This document shows, one piece after another, positions 1 to 5,414 of a stretch of DNA of 5,425 nucleotides. The position numbers were made by a program, and so were the translations under genes. Source of the stretch: Pseudomonadota bacterium. GTDB lineage: Bacteria > Myxococcota > Myxococcia > Myxococcales > Anaeromyxobacteraceae. Positions within the stretch are counted from its first letter, which is position 1. The number at the start of each line of letters is the position of its first letter. The notes below the pieces were generated by a model. That model was not told the DNA's origin. It made no database searches and was given only the letters and a program-made list of their open reading frames with translations. The DNA lies in NCBI GenBank assembly GCA_023411405.1, contig JAEYOU010000129.1:1-5425 (forward strand), written 5' to 3'.

Positions 1-194
1 ACGTGCTCCCAGAGCACCGGGTACCGGAGCGCGCGGATCCCGAGGCCGGCGATCCGGTCGAGGTCGTCCTCCGCCCGGGCGAAGTGCCCGGTCCGCGCGA
101 GCTGGTCGAACCAGCGGTCTCCGACTCGGTTGACCGTGCACTCGAGCCCGGCCCAGAGCTCGGGGAGCTCCCCTCGCGTCGCGCCGTCCGGCAT
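1..194 (-). CDS. N-terminal fragment of a family-1-glycosylhydrolase-like / RmlD-type sugar-nucleotide protein (runs off window)
   Basis: Only the first 64 codons are present; the gene continues past position 1. The ATG (194-192) overlaps the TGA stop of glf as TGATG, and a weak GAGGG lies 9 bases upstream, so translational coupling to glf is likely. The visible protein has the segments ELWAGLECTVNRVGDRWFDQ (residues 12-31), a following GH with an acidic stretch, and LGIRALRYPVLWEHV at the end. This resembles the start of GH1 beta-glucosidase folds (G-E-C, R-x-G-D, D-x-x-x-x-LGI-x-x-x-RYPVLWE). From memory, the same opening occurs in long proteins annotated as family 1 glycosylhydrolase or dTDP-4-dehydrorhamnose reductase, which join a GH1-like barrel to a C-terminal NAD-binding RmlD-like domain and are often encoded beside glf and a glycosyltransferase. 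The C-terminal domain is outside the window, so the hybrid architecture is inferred. A plain GH1-like protein is the alternative. Confidence 0.75.
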   Translation of the reverse strand, partial: MPDGATRGELPELWAGLECTVNRVGDRWFDQLARTGHFARAEDDLDRIAGLGIRALRYPVLWEH

Positions 195-1336
195 CAGGCG
201 TGGCCCTCGAGGGCGGCCTCGGCCGGCAGCGCCGCGCCGTCGGCGCGGGCCTCGAGGAGCCGCCGCGCCAGGGTCAGCGCCTGGGCGACGACCTGGTCCA
301 TGTTGTAGTACCGGTACGTCCCGAGCCGGCCGGCGAAGTGCACCCGCGGCGTCGAGAGCGCCAGCCGCTCGTACCTCCGGTACAGCGCCTGGTTCTCGGG
401 GCGCGGCACCGGGTAGTAGGGGTCTCCCTCGTCGGTCGGGTACTCGTAGACGATGCTCGTCTTCTCGTGCTCCTGCCCGGTGAGCCACTTGAACTCGGTG
501 ATCCGGGTGTATGCGTTCTCGTTGGGGTAGTTCACGACGGGCGCGGGCTGGAACCGGCGCAGGTCGTGCGTCTCGTGGCGGAACGAGAGCGAGCGGTACG
601 GCAGCCGGCCGAGCGCGAACTCGAAGTACTCGTCGATGGGGCCGGTGTAGATGGTCTCGCGGAAGGGCAGGAACTGCTCGGCCTCCCGGTGGTCGGCGTT
701 GAGCAGGATCTTGACGTTGGGGTGGGTGAGCATCCGCTCGAACATCCGCGTATAGCCGTGGCGGGGCATCGCCTGGAACCGGTCCGTGAAGTACCGGTCG
801 TCGCGGTTGGTGCGGACCGGCACGCGCGCGGTGACGGCCGCGTCGAGCTCCGAGGGATCGAGCCCCCACTGCTTGCGGGTGTAGTGCTTGAAGAACTTGT
901 CGTAGAGCTCGCGCCCGACCCGCGAGACGATGACGTCCTCGGAGGTGCGGACCTCGGGGCGCGGCTCGGCGCGCGCGCGGAGGAACTCCTCCATCGCGAA
1001 GGAGTCGAGCCGGGTCCCGTACAGCTCGTTGATGGTGTCGAGGTTGATCGGGATGGGCACGAGGCGCCCGTCGACCCAGGCCTTCACCCGGTGCTGGTAC
1101 GGCCGCCACTCGGTGAAGCGGGAGAGGTACTCGAACACCGCCTCGGAGTTCGTGTGGAAGATGTGCGGCCCGTAGCGGTGAACGAGCAGCCCGGCCGCGT
1201 CGTGGTGGTCGAATGCGTTGCCGCCCACGTGCGCCCGCCGGTCGAGGACGATGACCTTGAGGCCCGCCGCGGCGAGCCGCTCCGCCACCACGGCGCCGGC
1301 GAACCCTGCCCCGACGACGAGGTAGTCGAAGATCAC
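194..1336 (-). CDS. glf: UDP-galactopyranose mutase
   Basis: This 380-residue flavoenzyme interconverts UDP-galactopyranose and UDP-galactofuranose in the cytoplasm, supplying galactofuranose for surface polysaccharides; its length is normal for bacterial enzymes. The FAD-binding GAGFAG motif is at residues 9-14, followed by LDRRAHVGGN (31-40) and the conserved YGPHIFHTN (55-63). KQWG at 155-158 carries the substrate-stacking tryptophan. The arginine in ARVPVR (about 171-175), NENAYTRITEFK (272-283) and FAGRLGTYRYYNMD (334-347) match the conserved active-site and flavin-contacting blocks. No key motif is missing. The start is GTG (1336-1334), chosen because the Rossmann motif begins eight residues later, an AGGAG lies 8 bases upstream, and the codon overlaps the TGA of the upstream glycosyltransferase as GTGA. 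The frame stays open far upstream, but that extension is arginine/proline-rich antisense-type noise overlapping the glycosyltransferase. It sits in the middle of a coupled three-gene run. The family call is very secure. Confidence 0.97.
   Translation of the reverse strand: MIFDYLVVGAGFAGAVVAERLAAAGLKVIVLDRRAHVGGNAFDHHDAAGLLVHRYGPHIFHTNSEAVFEYLSRFTEWRPYQHRVKAWVDGRLVPIPINLDTINELYGTRLDSFAMEEFLRARAEPRPEVRTSEDVIVSRVGRELYDKFFKHYTRKQWGLDPSELDAAVTARVPVRTNRDDRYFTDRFQAMPRHGYTRMFERMLTHPNVKILLNADHREAEQFLPFRETIYTGPIDEYFEFALGRLPYRSLSFRHETHDLRRFQPAPVVNYPNENAYTRITEFKWLTGQEHEKTSIVYEYPTDEGDPYYPVPRPENQALYRRYERLALSTPRVHFAGRLGTYRYYNMDQVVAQALTLARRLLEARADGAALPAEAALEGHA
204..208 (-). promoter_or_regulatory. Weak ribosome binding site for the partial gene starting at 194
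   Basis: GAGGG on the minus strand lies 9 bases before the ATG at 194, inside the last codons of glf. It is a partial match to the anti-Shine-Dalgarno complement. It supports the ATG that overlaps the glf stop, although re-initiation by ribosomes finishing glf may matter more. Confidence 0.4.
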
Positions 1337-2517
1337 CGGGCGAGCTCCTGCGCGTCCAGGACGCGCGCGCGGTGGCGGTGCGTGGCGTGGGCGGCGGCGT
1401 CGAGCAGGTCGCGCATCCGCCGCCAGGTCGTGTCCCACGACTGGCCCGCGAGGAACCGATCCACGGCGGAGCGCCAGCGCGCGCCATCGTGGGAGAGGCT
1501 CGCGTCGACCGCCGCGAGGAAGCCCTCGACGGAGTCGGCGATCCGCACGAGGCCCAGCTCGCCGTACGGGCGGACGACGTCCCGGATCGAGGTCGAGACC
1601 ACGGGCTTCCCGGCGGCCAGGTACTCCGGCGTCTTCGTGGGGCTGATGAACCGCGTCGCCTCGTTGCGCGCGAAGGGCATGAGCGCGACGTCCCACCCGG
1701 AGACGTACGCGGGCAGCTCGGCGTACCGCTTCTGCCCGAGCCAGTGGATGTTCGGGCGGCGGGGCAGCTCCTCGGGCGCGATCTTGGCCAGCGGCCCGAG
1801 CATCACGAGCTGCCACGCGGGGCGGGCCGCGGCGACGCCGTCGATGAGCGCGAGGTCCATGCGCTCGTCGATGACGCCGAAGAACCCGAGGCGCGGGTGG
1901 GGGAGCTCCCGCTGGTCGGCGGGCGGGGGCAGCGGCCGCCGCGCCGCGGCGAAGTGCGGGACGTCCACGCTGCTCGGGAACGCGTACACGTTGGCGTGGC
2001 GGTCGCGCTTGGCCTCGTAGAGGGAGCTCCCGCCGGTGAAGACGACGTGGGCCCGGGCGAGGAGCTCGGCCTCGCGGTGCAGGAGCGCGGGCGGCGCGCC
2101 GCGGAACGCGGAGAGCTCGTCCATGCAGTCGTAGGCGACGGCGAGCGGGGCGAGGTGGCGCGTGAACGGCAGCGCCATGGGCGTGTAGTACCAGAGCAGG
2201 TACCGGTGGGCCCCCTCGGCCGCCAGGTGTCCGACCAGGAGCTCCCGGAGCGCGTCGTGGGTGCCCCCCTCTCCCAGCCCCGCGGGCAGGTGCGGGGTGA
2301 CGACGCGTACGCCCTCCGGCGCGTGCCACGTCTCGAGGCGCGCCGGACCGGCGGCCGGCACGGGCTCCTCGAAGAAGTAGACGCGCCGCTCCCGCGCGAA
2401 CCGCGACATGAGGTGGTGCGGTCGCTGAAAGACGTGGTTCCACCGTAGGTGAGAGAGGCAGACCAGATCGGCCAGCGCGGTCGGGGTGGAGGCCTGAGCG
2501 GGCGGCGGGCTGTGCAT
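1333..2517 (-). CDS. Glycosyltransferase, GT4/TuaH-like (GT-B fold)
   Basis: This 394-residue protein is predicted to be a cytoplasmic glycosyltransferase of the GT-B fold, acting in assembly of a surface or capsular glycan. The N-terminal half opens with LVCLSHLRWNHVFQRPHHLM (18-37), typical of the TuaH-like branch, and has YDCMDELSAF (129-138). The C-terminal nucleotide-sugar domain shows HPRLGFFGVIDERMDL (207-222), WQLVMLGP (235-242), NIHWLG (256-261) and SPTKTPEYLAAGKPVV (292-307). In this last block the second glutamate of the usual E-x7-E motif is kept (E298), while the first position is phenylalanine, a variant I believe is common in this subgroup. There is no signal peptide or membrane segment. 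The ATG at 2517 is chosen because GAGGAG lies 10 bases upstream and the conserved region starts soon after; the same frame is open to 3570 only because of GC bias. The stop overlaps the glf start. Donor and acceptor cannot be read from sequence; UDP-galactofuranose is suggested by context only. Confidence 0.9.
   Translation of the reverse strand: MHSPPPAQASTPTALADLVCLSHLRWNHVFQRPHHLMSRFARERRVYFFEEPVPAAGPARLETWHAPEGVRVVTPHLPAGLGEGGTHDALRELLVGHLAAEGAHRYLLWYYTPMALPFTRHLAPLAVAYDCMDELSAFRGAPPALLHREAELLARAHVVFTGGSSLYEAKRDRHANVYAFPSSVDVPHFAAARRPLPPPADQRELPHPRLGFFGVIDERMDLALIDGVAAARPAWQLVMLGPLAKIAPEELPRRPNIHWLGQKRYAELPAYVSGWDVALMPFARNEATRFISPTKTPEYLAAGKPVVSTSIRDVVRPYGELGLVRIADSVEGFLAAVDASLSHDGARWRSAVDRFLAGQSWDTTWRRMRDLLDAAAHATHRHRARVLDAQELAR
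1345..1349 (-). promoter_or_regulatory. Ribosome binding site deciding the GTG start of glf
   Basis: AGGAG on the minus strand sits 8 bases before the GTG at 1336-1334, within the final codons of the glycosyltransferase. It favours this GTG over any start in the long upstream extension of the same frame. Confidence 0.7.
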
Positions 2518-2527
2518 GCGGTCTCTG

Positions 2528-2533
2528 CTCCTC
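2528..2533 (-). promoter_or_regulatory. Ribosome binding site for the glycosyltransferase
   Basis: GAGGAG on the minus strand lies 10 bases before the ATG at 2517-2515. It is a strong Shine-Dalgarno match at a slightly long but normal spacing, and decides the start against the much longer open frame. Confidence 0.75.
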
Positions 2534-2619
2534 GGTGGGTTTCGTCCAAGGTGCACACGTGGGCGTCGGACGGCAGGCGCGGCGTCGGGCCGCCGCCCCC
2601 CCGGACACACGCCCGCCCT

Positions 2620-2634
2620 CCGAGCCGCGCTCGG
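2620..2634 (-). terminator. Possible GC hairpin in the GH2-glycosyltransferase gap
   Basis: A perfect 6-bp inverted repeat, CCGAGC and GCTCGG, is separated by 3 bases. A wobble pair and one more G-C pair can extend the stem. It lies about 20 bases after the GH2 stop. No T-tract follows it on the minus strand, so it is not a classical intrinsic terminator. It could slow or partly end transcription, protect the GH2 mRNA 3' end, or be chance in GC-rich DNA. Confidence 0.25.
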
Positions 2635-2654
2635 GGCGTCGCCCGCATCCACGC

Positions 2655-4538
2655 TCAGTGAGCGGCGGGCGGCGACGCCTCCCGCCCGGCCTCGCGAGCG
2701 CCGTCGCGCACGGGCGGGGGCGCGGGCGGCATCGGGATGTCGCTGAACCGCCGCGCGCCGCGCGTCGCCGCCGCGATCTGCTCGAGCGGGAACTTCGGCG
2801 TGCGATCGGATCGCAGCAGGCCGTTGATCTCCTGGAAGGTGTCCGCGAACTGCGTGTAGCAGAACCCGGCGAACATCTGGAGCGAGCGGACGACCTCGAG
2901 GAGCTCCGTGTACCGGCGGGCGAACGCGTCGCCGTCCGCGGCGCGCGAGTAGCCCCATTCGCGCCCGCGCTCGTGGCCGATCGCGATCCCGCCGAACTCC
3001 GAGAGCAGGATCGGGTGGTCGGCTTGGTGCACCTGGGGAGAGAGCACGAGCACCCGGCCGCCGGGTCGCTCGCGGCGGAACAGCCGCGGCCGGACCTCGT
3101 CGGAGTGGTACCGGGCGGCGATCTGGGCCGGGTCGCCGTCGTAGTCGTGCACGCCGATCATGTCGGTCGCGACGCTCTCCCAGCCGTCGTTCCCGATCAC
3201 GGGGCGCGTGGGATCGAGGGTCTTCGTCAGGTGGTACAGGGCCTCGACGTAGTGGCGCTCGGGCGCGCTCGCCGGCAGGTTGGGGACGCCCCACGACTCG
3301 TTGAACGGGACCCACGTCACGATGCACGGGTGGCTGAAGTCCCGATCGATCACCTCCTGCCACTCGCGCACGAGCCGCTCCACCGAGTCCCGCGTGAACC
3401 GGTAGGCGCTCGGCATCTCCTCCCAGACGACGAGGCCGAGGCGGTCGGCCCAGTAGAGGTAGCGCGGGTCCTCCACCTTCTGGTGCTTCCGCACGCCGTT
3501 GAACCCCATCGCCCGCGCGAGCTCCACGTCGCGCCGGAGCGCGTCGTCGTCGGGCGCGGTGAGGCCGCACCCGTCCCAGTAGCCCTGGTCGAGCACGAGG
3601 CGGAGCGGATAGGGCCGGCCGTTGAGCACGAACCGATCGCCCTCGATCGCCACCTCACGGATGGCCGTGTACCCGTCCACCGCGTCCACGAGCGCCCCGT
3701 CGACGCGCCGCAGCTCGAGCCGCACGTCGATGAGCGTGGGCGAGGACGGCGACCAGAGCAGCTCGTTCCGGAAGTCGTCGATGCCCGGGTCGGAGAGCCC
3801 GATCGCGCGGTGCACCTCACCCGCCACCACCTCGTAGCGGTCGTTCGCCAGCGTCTGCCCGCCGGACGAGAGGTGCACGCGGAGCTCGAGCGGCGCCGCG
3901 GGCGCGACGCCCTCGAGCTGCGTGGCCACCGCCAGCTCCCAGCGCGCCAGGCTGGGCGTCCAGCGCACGCGGCCGATCCGCGTCGCGGGCGCCCGCTCGA
4001 GCCAGACCGTCTGCCAGATGCCGGTCGTCCGCGGGTACCAGATCGAGTGCGGCTCGCGCTGCCAGTCCTGCTTGCCGCGCGGCTTGGCGAGGTCCTGGGG
4101 ATCGTCGAAGGCGTGGACCACGATCTCGTGCGGCCCGCCCGCCGAGACGAGCTCGGTGACGTCCGCGCAGAACGGCGTGTATCCGCCCTCGTGGAACGCG
4201 CAGCGGGTGCCGTTCACCCAGACCGTCGCGGTGTGATCGACGGCGCCGAAGTGGAGGATGAGCCGCTCGCCCGGCGGGAGCGGCGGCAGCTCGAAGGTGC
4301 GCCGGTACCAGCACGCCTCGAGAAACCCGGCCTCTCCGATGCCGCTGCGCGCGGTCTCGGGCGAGAACGGGACGAGGATGCGGCGGTCGAAGCGGACCTC
4401 GCCCGGCGTGCGCCACCGCGCCTCGGGATCGAGCGCGAACTCCCACCAGCCGTCGAGCGAGACCCAGCCCGGCCGGCGGAGCTGGGGGCGCGGGTACCCC
4501 CGTCGTCCCACGTCGGGGGCGTCTTCCGGACCTCCCAT
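2655..4538 (-). CDS. Glycoside hydrolase family 2 enzyme (beta-galactosidase/beta-glucuronidase type)
   Basis: This 627-residue retaining glycosidase has the GH2 domain order. A jelly-roll sugar-binding domain spans roughly residues 20-180, with WVSLDGWWEFALD (25-37), CWYRRTF (76-82), LHFGAVDHTATVWVNG (95-110) and GIWQTVWLE (173-181). An Ig-like domain follows at about 185-290, then a TIM barrel from about 295 to 600. The barrel holds GFNGVRKHQKVEDPRYLYWA (345-364), the acid/base glutamate E414 in PFNESWG, and the nucleophile E514 in SEFGG, so it should be active. At about 600 residues it is short relative to LacZ-type enzymes and resembles the compact GH2 group. No signal peptide or lipobox is visible, so a cytoplasmic site is likely. 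The tail after about 600 is proline- and alanine-rich and probably disordered. An in-frame TAG four codons upstream limits the start; the ATG lacks a Shine-Dalgarno, and a GTG at codon 10 (4511) with GGAAGA 10 bases upstream is an alternative. The substrate cannot be read; proximity to glf suggests galactose-containing glycans. Confidence 0.92.
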   Translation of the reverse strand: MGGPEDAPDVGRRGYPRPQLRRPGWVSLDGWWEFALDPEARWRTPGEVRFDRRILVPFSPETARSGIGEAGFLEACWYRRTFELPPLPPGERLILHFGAVDHTATVWVNGTRCAFHEGGYTPFCADVTELVSAGGPHEIVVHAFDDPQDLAKPRGKQDWQREPHSIWYPRTTGIWQTVWLERAPATRIGRVRWTPSLARWELAVATQLEGVAPAAPLELRVHLSSGGQTLANDRYEVVAGEVHRAIGLSDPGIDDFRNELLWSPSSPTLIDVRLELRRVDGALVDAVDGYTAIREVAIEGDRFVLNGRPYPLRLVLDQGYWDGCGLTAPDDDALRRDVELARAMGFNGVRKHQKVEDPRYLYWADRLGLVVWEEMPSAYRFTRDSVERLVREWQEVIDRDFSHPCIVTWVPFNESWGVPNLPASAPERHYVEALYHLTKTLDPTRPVIGNDGWESVATDMIGVHDYDGDPAQIAARYHSDEVRPRLFRRERPGGRVLVLSPQVHQADHPILLSEFGGIAIGHERGREWGYSRAADGDAFARRYTELLEVVRSLQMFAGFCYTQFADTFQEINGLLRSDRTPKFPLEQIAAATRGARRFSDIPMPPAPPPVRDGAREAGREASPPAAH

Positions 4539-4544
4539 GCACGA

Positions 4545-4550
4545 AGGCTA
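4545..4550 (-). promoter_or_regulatory. Candidate leaderless-type -10 box (TANNNT) for the GH2 gene
   Basis: TAGCCT on the minus strand occupies positions -12 to -7 relative to the ATG at 4538, exactly where a TANNNT -10 box sits when transcription begins at or next to the start codon. No Shine-Dalgarno is present before this ATG, which is consistent with leaderless translation. The hexamer matches the sigma-70 consensus at only the three most conserved bases, and TA is rare but not absent here, so chance is possible. Confidence 0.35.
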
Positions 4551-4604
4551 AGTCCACCGGCCCAGATCCGCCGCGGGCGCCGCCCCCCGGGAAGGCGCAG
4601 CCGG

Positions 4605-4622
4605 GCGGCCGAGCGGCCGAGC
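4605..4622. repeat. 8-bp tandem repeat, 2.25 copies
   Basis: GCGGCCGA occurs twice in a row (4605-4612 and 4613-4620), followed by a partial GC. It directly abuts the inverted repeat at 4624. It is short and GC-only apart from the A, so low-complexity chance is a real possibility. Confidence 0.45.
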
Positions 4623-4623
4623 A

Positions 4624-4643
4624 CCCCGGGCCGAAACCCGGGG
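4624..4643. repeat. Perfect 7-bp inverted repeat with 6-base loop
   Basis: CCCCGGG at 4624-4630 and CCCGGGG at 4637-4643 flank the loop CCGAAA. The arms can form a strong hairpin in RNA or serve as a dyad for a dimeric regulator. It lies about 70 bases upstream of the plus-strand -10 box and about 85 bases upstream of the GH2 start. There is no T-tract on either side, so it is not a typical terminator. Confidence 0.5.
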
Positions 4644-4646
4644 GCC

Positions 4647-4674
4647 GCCGCGGGGTGTGCCGCGGGGTGTGCCG
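4647..4674. repeat. 12-bp tandem repeat, 2.3 copies
   Basis: GCCGCGGGGTGT is repeated exactly (4647-4658 and 4659-4670), followed by a partial GCCG. It ends about 39 bases before the TACAAT box, so it lies just upstream of the predicted -35 region of the plus-strand promoter. It could be a pair of binding sites for a regulator or a slippage product. Confidence 0.6.
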
Positions 4675-4712
4675 CCGTGGAGGTCCCGGGAGACGGCGCA
4701 CCAGGGGGACGC

Positions 4713-4718
4713 TACAAT
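4713..4718 (+). promoter_or_regulatory. Sigma-70-like -10 box of the plus-strand gene
   Basis: TACAAT matches the TATAAT consensus at five of six bases and stands out in very GC-rich surroundings. A start of transcription around 4725 would give a leader of about 35 bases before the ATG at 4761. No good -35 hexamer is visible at the usual 16-18 base spacing, so an activator may help; the tandem repeat just upstream is a candidate site. Confidence 0.55.
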
Positions 4719-4747
4719 CGGCCCGCGGCGCCCGCGCGGGCGCGCAC

Positions 4748-4754
4748 GAAAGGA
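4748..4754 (+). promoter_or_regulatory. Ribosome binding site of the plus-strand gene
   Basis: GAAAGGA ends 6 bases before the ATG at 4761, a good Shine-Dalgarno at good spacing. It fixes this start within a much longer open frame that extends upstream only because of GC bias. Confidence 0.7.
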
Positions 4755-4760
4755 CCGCCG

Positions 4761-5414
4761 ATGGCCACGGCTCCCGTTGCCCGCTCCGATGCCGCGCCGT
4801 TCGAGGGCCCACCTCCCCCGGCCGCGCTGCGGCCCCGGTTCGCGCGCACCATGGACTACCTCGAGGCGCTGCCCGCCGGCATCCACTCGTACCCCCAGTG
4901 CCAGGCGCGCGCCGGCATCCTGCAGACCTTCGTGGACGCGATGCCCGCGCCCGTCCAGCCGCTCGACCCCTGGGTGGCGGCGCTCCTGCGGCCCTCGCCG
5001 CGCGCCTACGTCCCCGAGGTCGTCCTCCAGGCCTCGCTCGTCGCCATGGCGGACGCGGCCGCGCTGGACGACGCGCAGTTCCTCGAGTGGAACCGCAAGA
5101 CCAACCGCGCGCTCTACGGCGGGCTCCTCTACCGCGCGCTCATGGCGATCTTCTCGCCGATGCAGCTCCTCGAGCGCGCCCCGAAGCGCTGGGAGAACTT
5201 CCACCAGGGGACGACGCTCGCCGTGCGGAGCACGGGCCGCTCCGAGGCGCTGGCGACGCTGGTCTTCCCCGAGCGCCTCTTCACGCCGCTCAGCCTGCAC
5301 GTGTATGCGGGCGCGTTCGCGGCCGCGCTGGAGCACGCCCGCGCGCGCGACGTCACCGTCGAGCTGGGTGCGGCCGGCGCCACGTCGGCCGAGTTCGTGG
5401 CGCGCTGGCGGTGA
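4761..5414 (+). CDS. Hypothetical protein, soluble, possibly of the TIGR02265/DUF2378 or V4R/HNOB-like type
   Basis: This 217-residue protein is not recognised with certainty. The first 25 or so residues are rich in alanine and proline and probably disordered. Then come MDYLEALPAGIHSYPQCQAR (31-50), a helical stretch with WVAALLRPSPRAYVPEV (71-87), and a distinctive core: FLEWNRKTNRALYGGLLYRA (107-126), then SPMQLLERAPKRWENFHQGT (132-151). A predicted beta-alpha part follows, with LATLVFPERLF (164-174), an alanine-rich helix (183-193), a short strand VTVEL (198-202) and a final ARW. The pattern of a lysine/arginine-tryptophan element, a gap and a strand-rich end ending in W recalls the myxobacterial TIGR02265/DUF2378 group and V4R or HNOB-like ligand-binding folds; this is pattern memory, not a match. 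There is no signal peptide or membrane helix. The ATG has a good ribosome binding site and an upstream TACAAT box. An internal ATG at 4851 is a less likely start. It diverges from the GH2 gene, so a joint role is unproven. Confidence 0.8.
   Translation: MATAPVARSDAAPFEGPPPPAALRPRFARTMDYLEALPAGIHSYPQCQARAGILQTFVDAMPAPVQPLDPWVAALLRPSPRAYVPEVVLQASLVAMADAAALDDAQFLEWNRKTNRALYGGLLYRALMAIFSPMQLLERAPKRWENFHQGTTLAVRSTGRSEALATLVFPERLFTPLSLHVYAGAFAAALEHARARDVTVELGAAGATSAEFVARWR

Larger units (their letters stand above)
2518..2654. other. Intergenic gap between GH2 and glycosyltransferase genes
   Basis: This 137-base spacer holds the glycosyltransferase ribosome binding site and a GC hairpin near the GH2 stop. 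It contains no TA dinucleotide at all on either strand, so no sigma-70-like -10 box can be drawn. The three downstream genes therefore either depend on read-through from the GH2 side or use a different type of promoter. No coding frame is supported here. Confidence 0.6.
4539..4760. other. Divergent intergenic region between GH2 gene and the plus-strand gene
   Basis: This 222-base stretch separates two diverging genes and carries signals for both. Near the GH2 start is a TANNNT motif. Towards the other side are two short tandem repeats, a perfect inverted repeat, a TACAAT -10 box and a Shine-Dalgarno. No convincing coding frame or RNA gene is seen; frames running through it are GC-driven. Confidence 0.7.

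Noticed and set aside
200..2020. A 606-codon open frame on the plus strand
   Set aside because: It is antisense to glf and the glycosyltransferase, which have clear family motifs; its composition is repetitive and no domain is recognisable.
1372..2448. A 358-codon open frame on the plus strand
   Set aside because: It is antisense to the glycosyltransferase, has arginine- and glycine-rich composition without recognisable motifs, and no ribosome binding site was evident.
1337..2608. N-terminal extension of the glf frame, suggesting a fusion protein of 804 residues
   Set aside because: The extension overlaps the glycosyltransferase in another frame and is arginine/proline/alanine-rich. The Rossmann motif begins right after the GTG at 1336, which has its own ribosome binding site.
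2652..2664. Palindrome CGCTCA-G-TGAGCG spanning the GH2 stop codon
   Set aside because: The single-base centre leaves a stem of only about 4-5 pairs once a loop is allowed, and it overlaps the coding end; it is too short to call a terminator or operator on its own.
2518..3570. N-terminal extension of the glycosyltransferase frame to 745 residues
   Set aside because: It overlaps the GH2 coding region in another frame and is low-complexity; the ATG at 2517 has a strong GAGGAG upstream and is followed by the conserved family opening.
3817..4812. A 331-codon minus-strand frame overlapping the GH2 5' end
   Set aside because: It is a different frame over the GH2 N-terminal domain, arginine/proline-rich, and incompatible with the clear GH2 motifs.
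4548..5336. A 262-codon open frame on the minus strand opposite the unknown gene
   Set aside because: Its translation is rich in R, G, E and L without any family motif, whereas the plus strand has a promoter, ribosome binding site and balanced aromatic content.
2535..5414. A 959-codon open frame on the plus strand covering the GH2 gene and the unknown gene
   Set aside because: Only the part from 4761 is supported by a promoter, ribosome binding site and protein-like composition. The upstream part is antisense to the well-supported GH2 gene and is valine/arginine/glutamate-rich noise typical of high-GC DNA.
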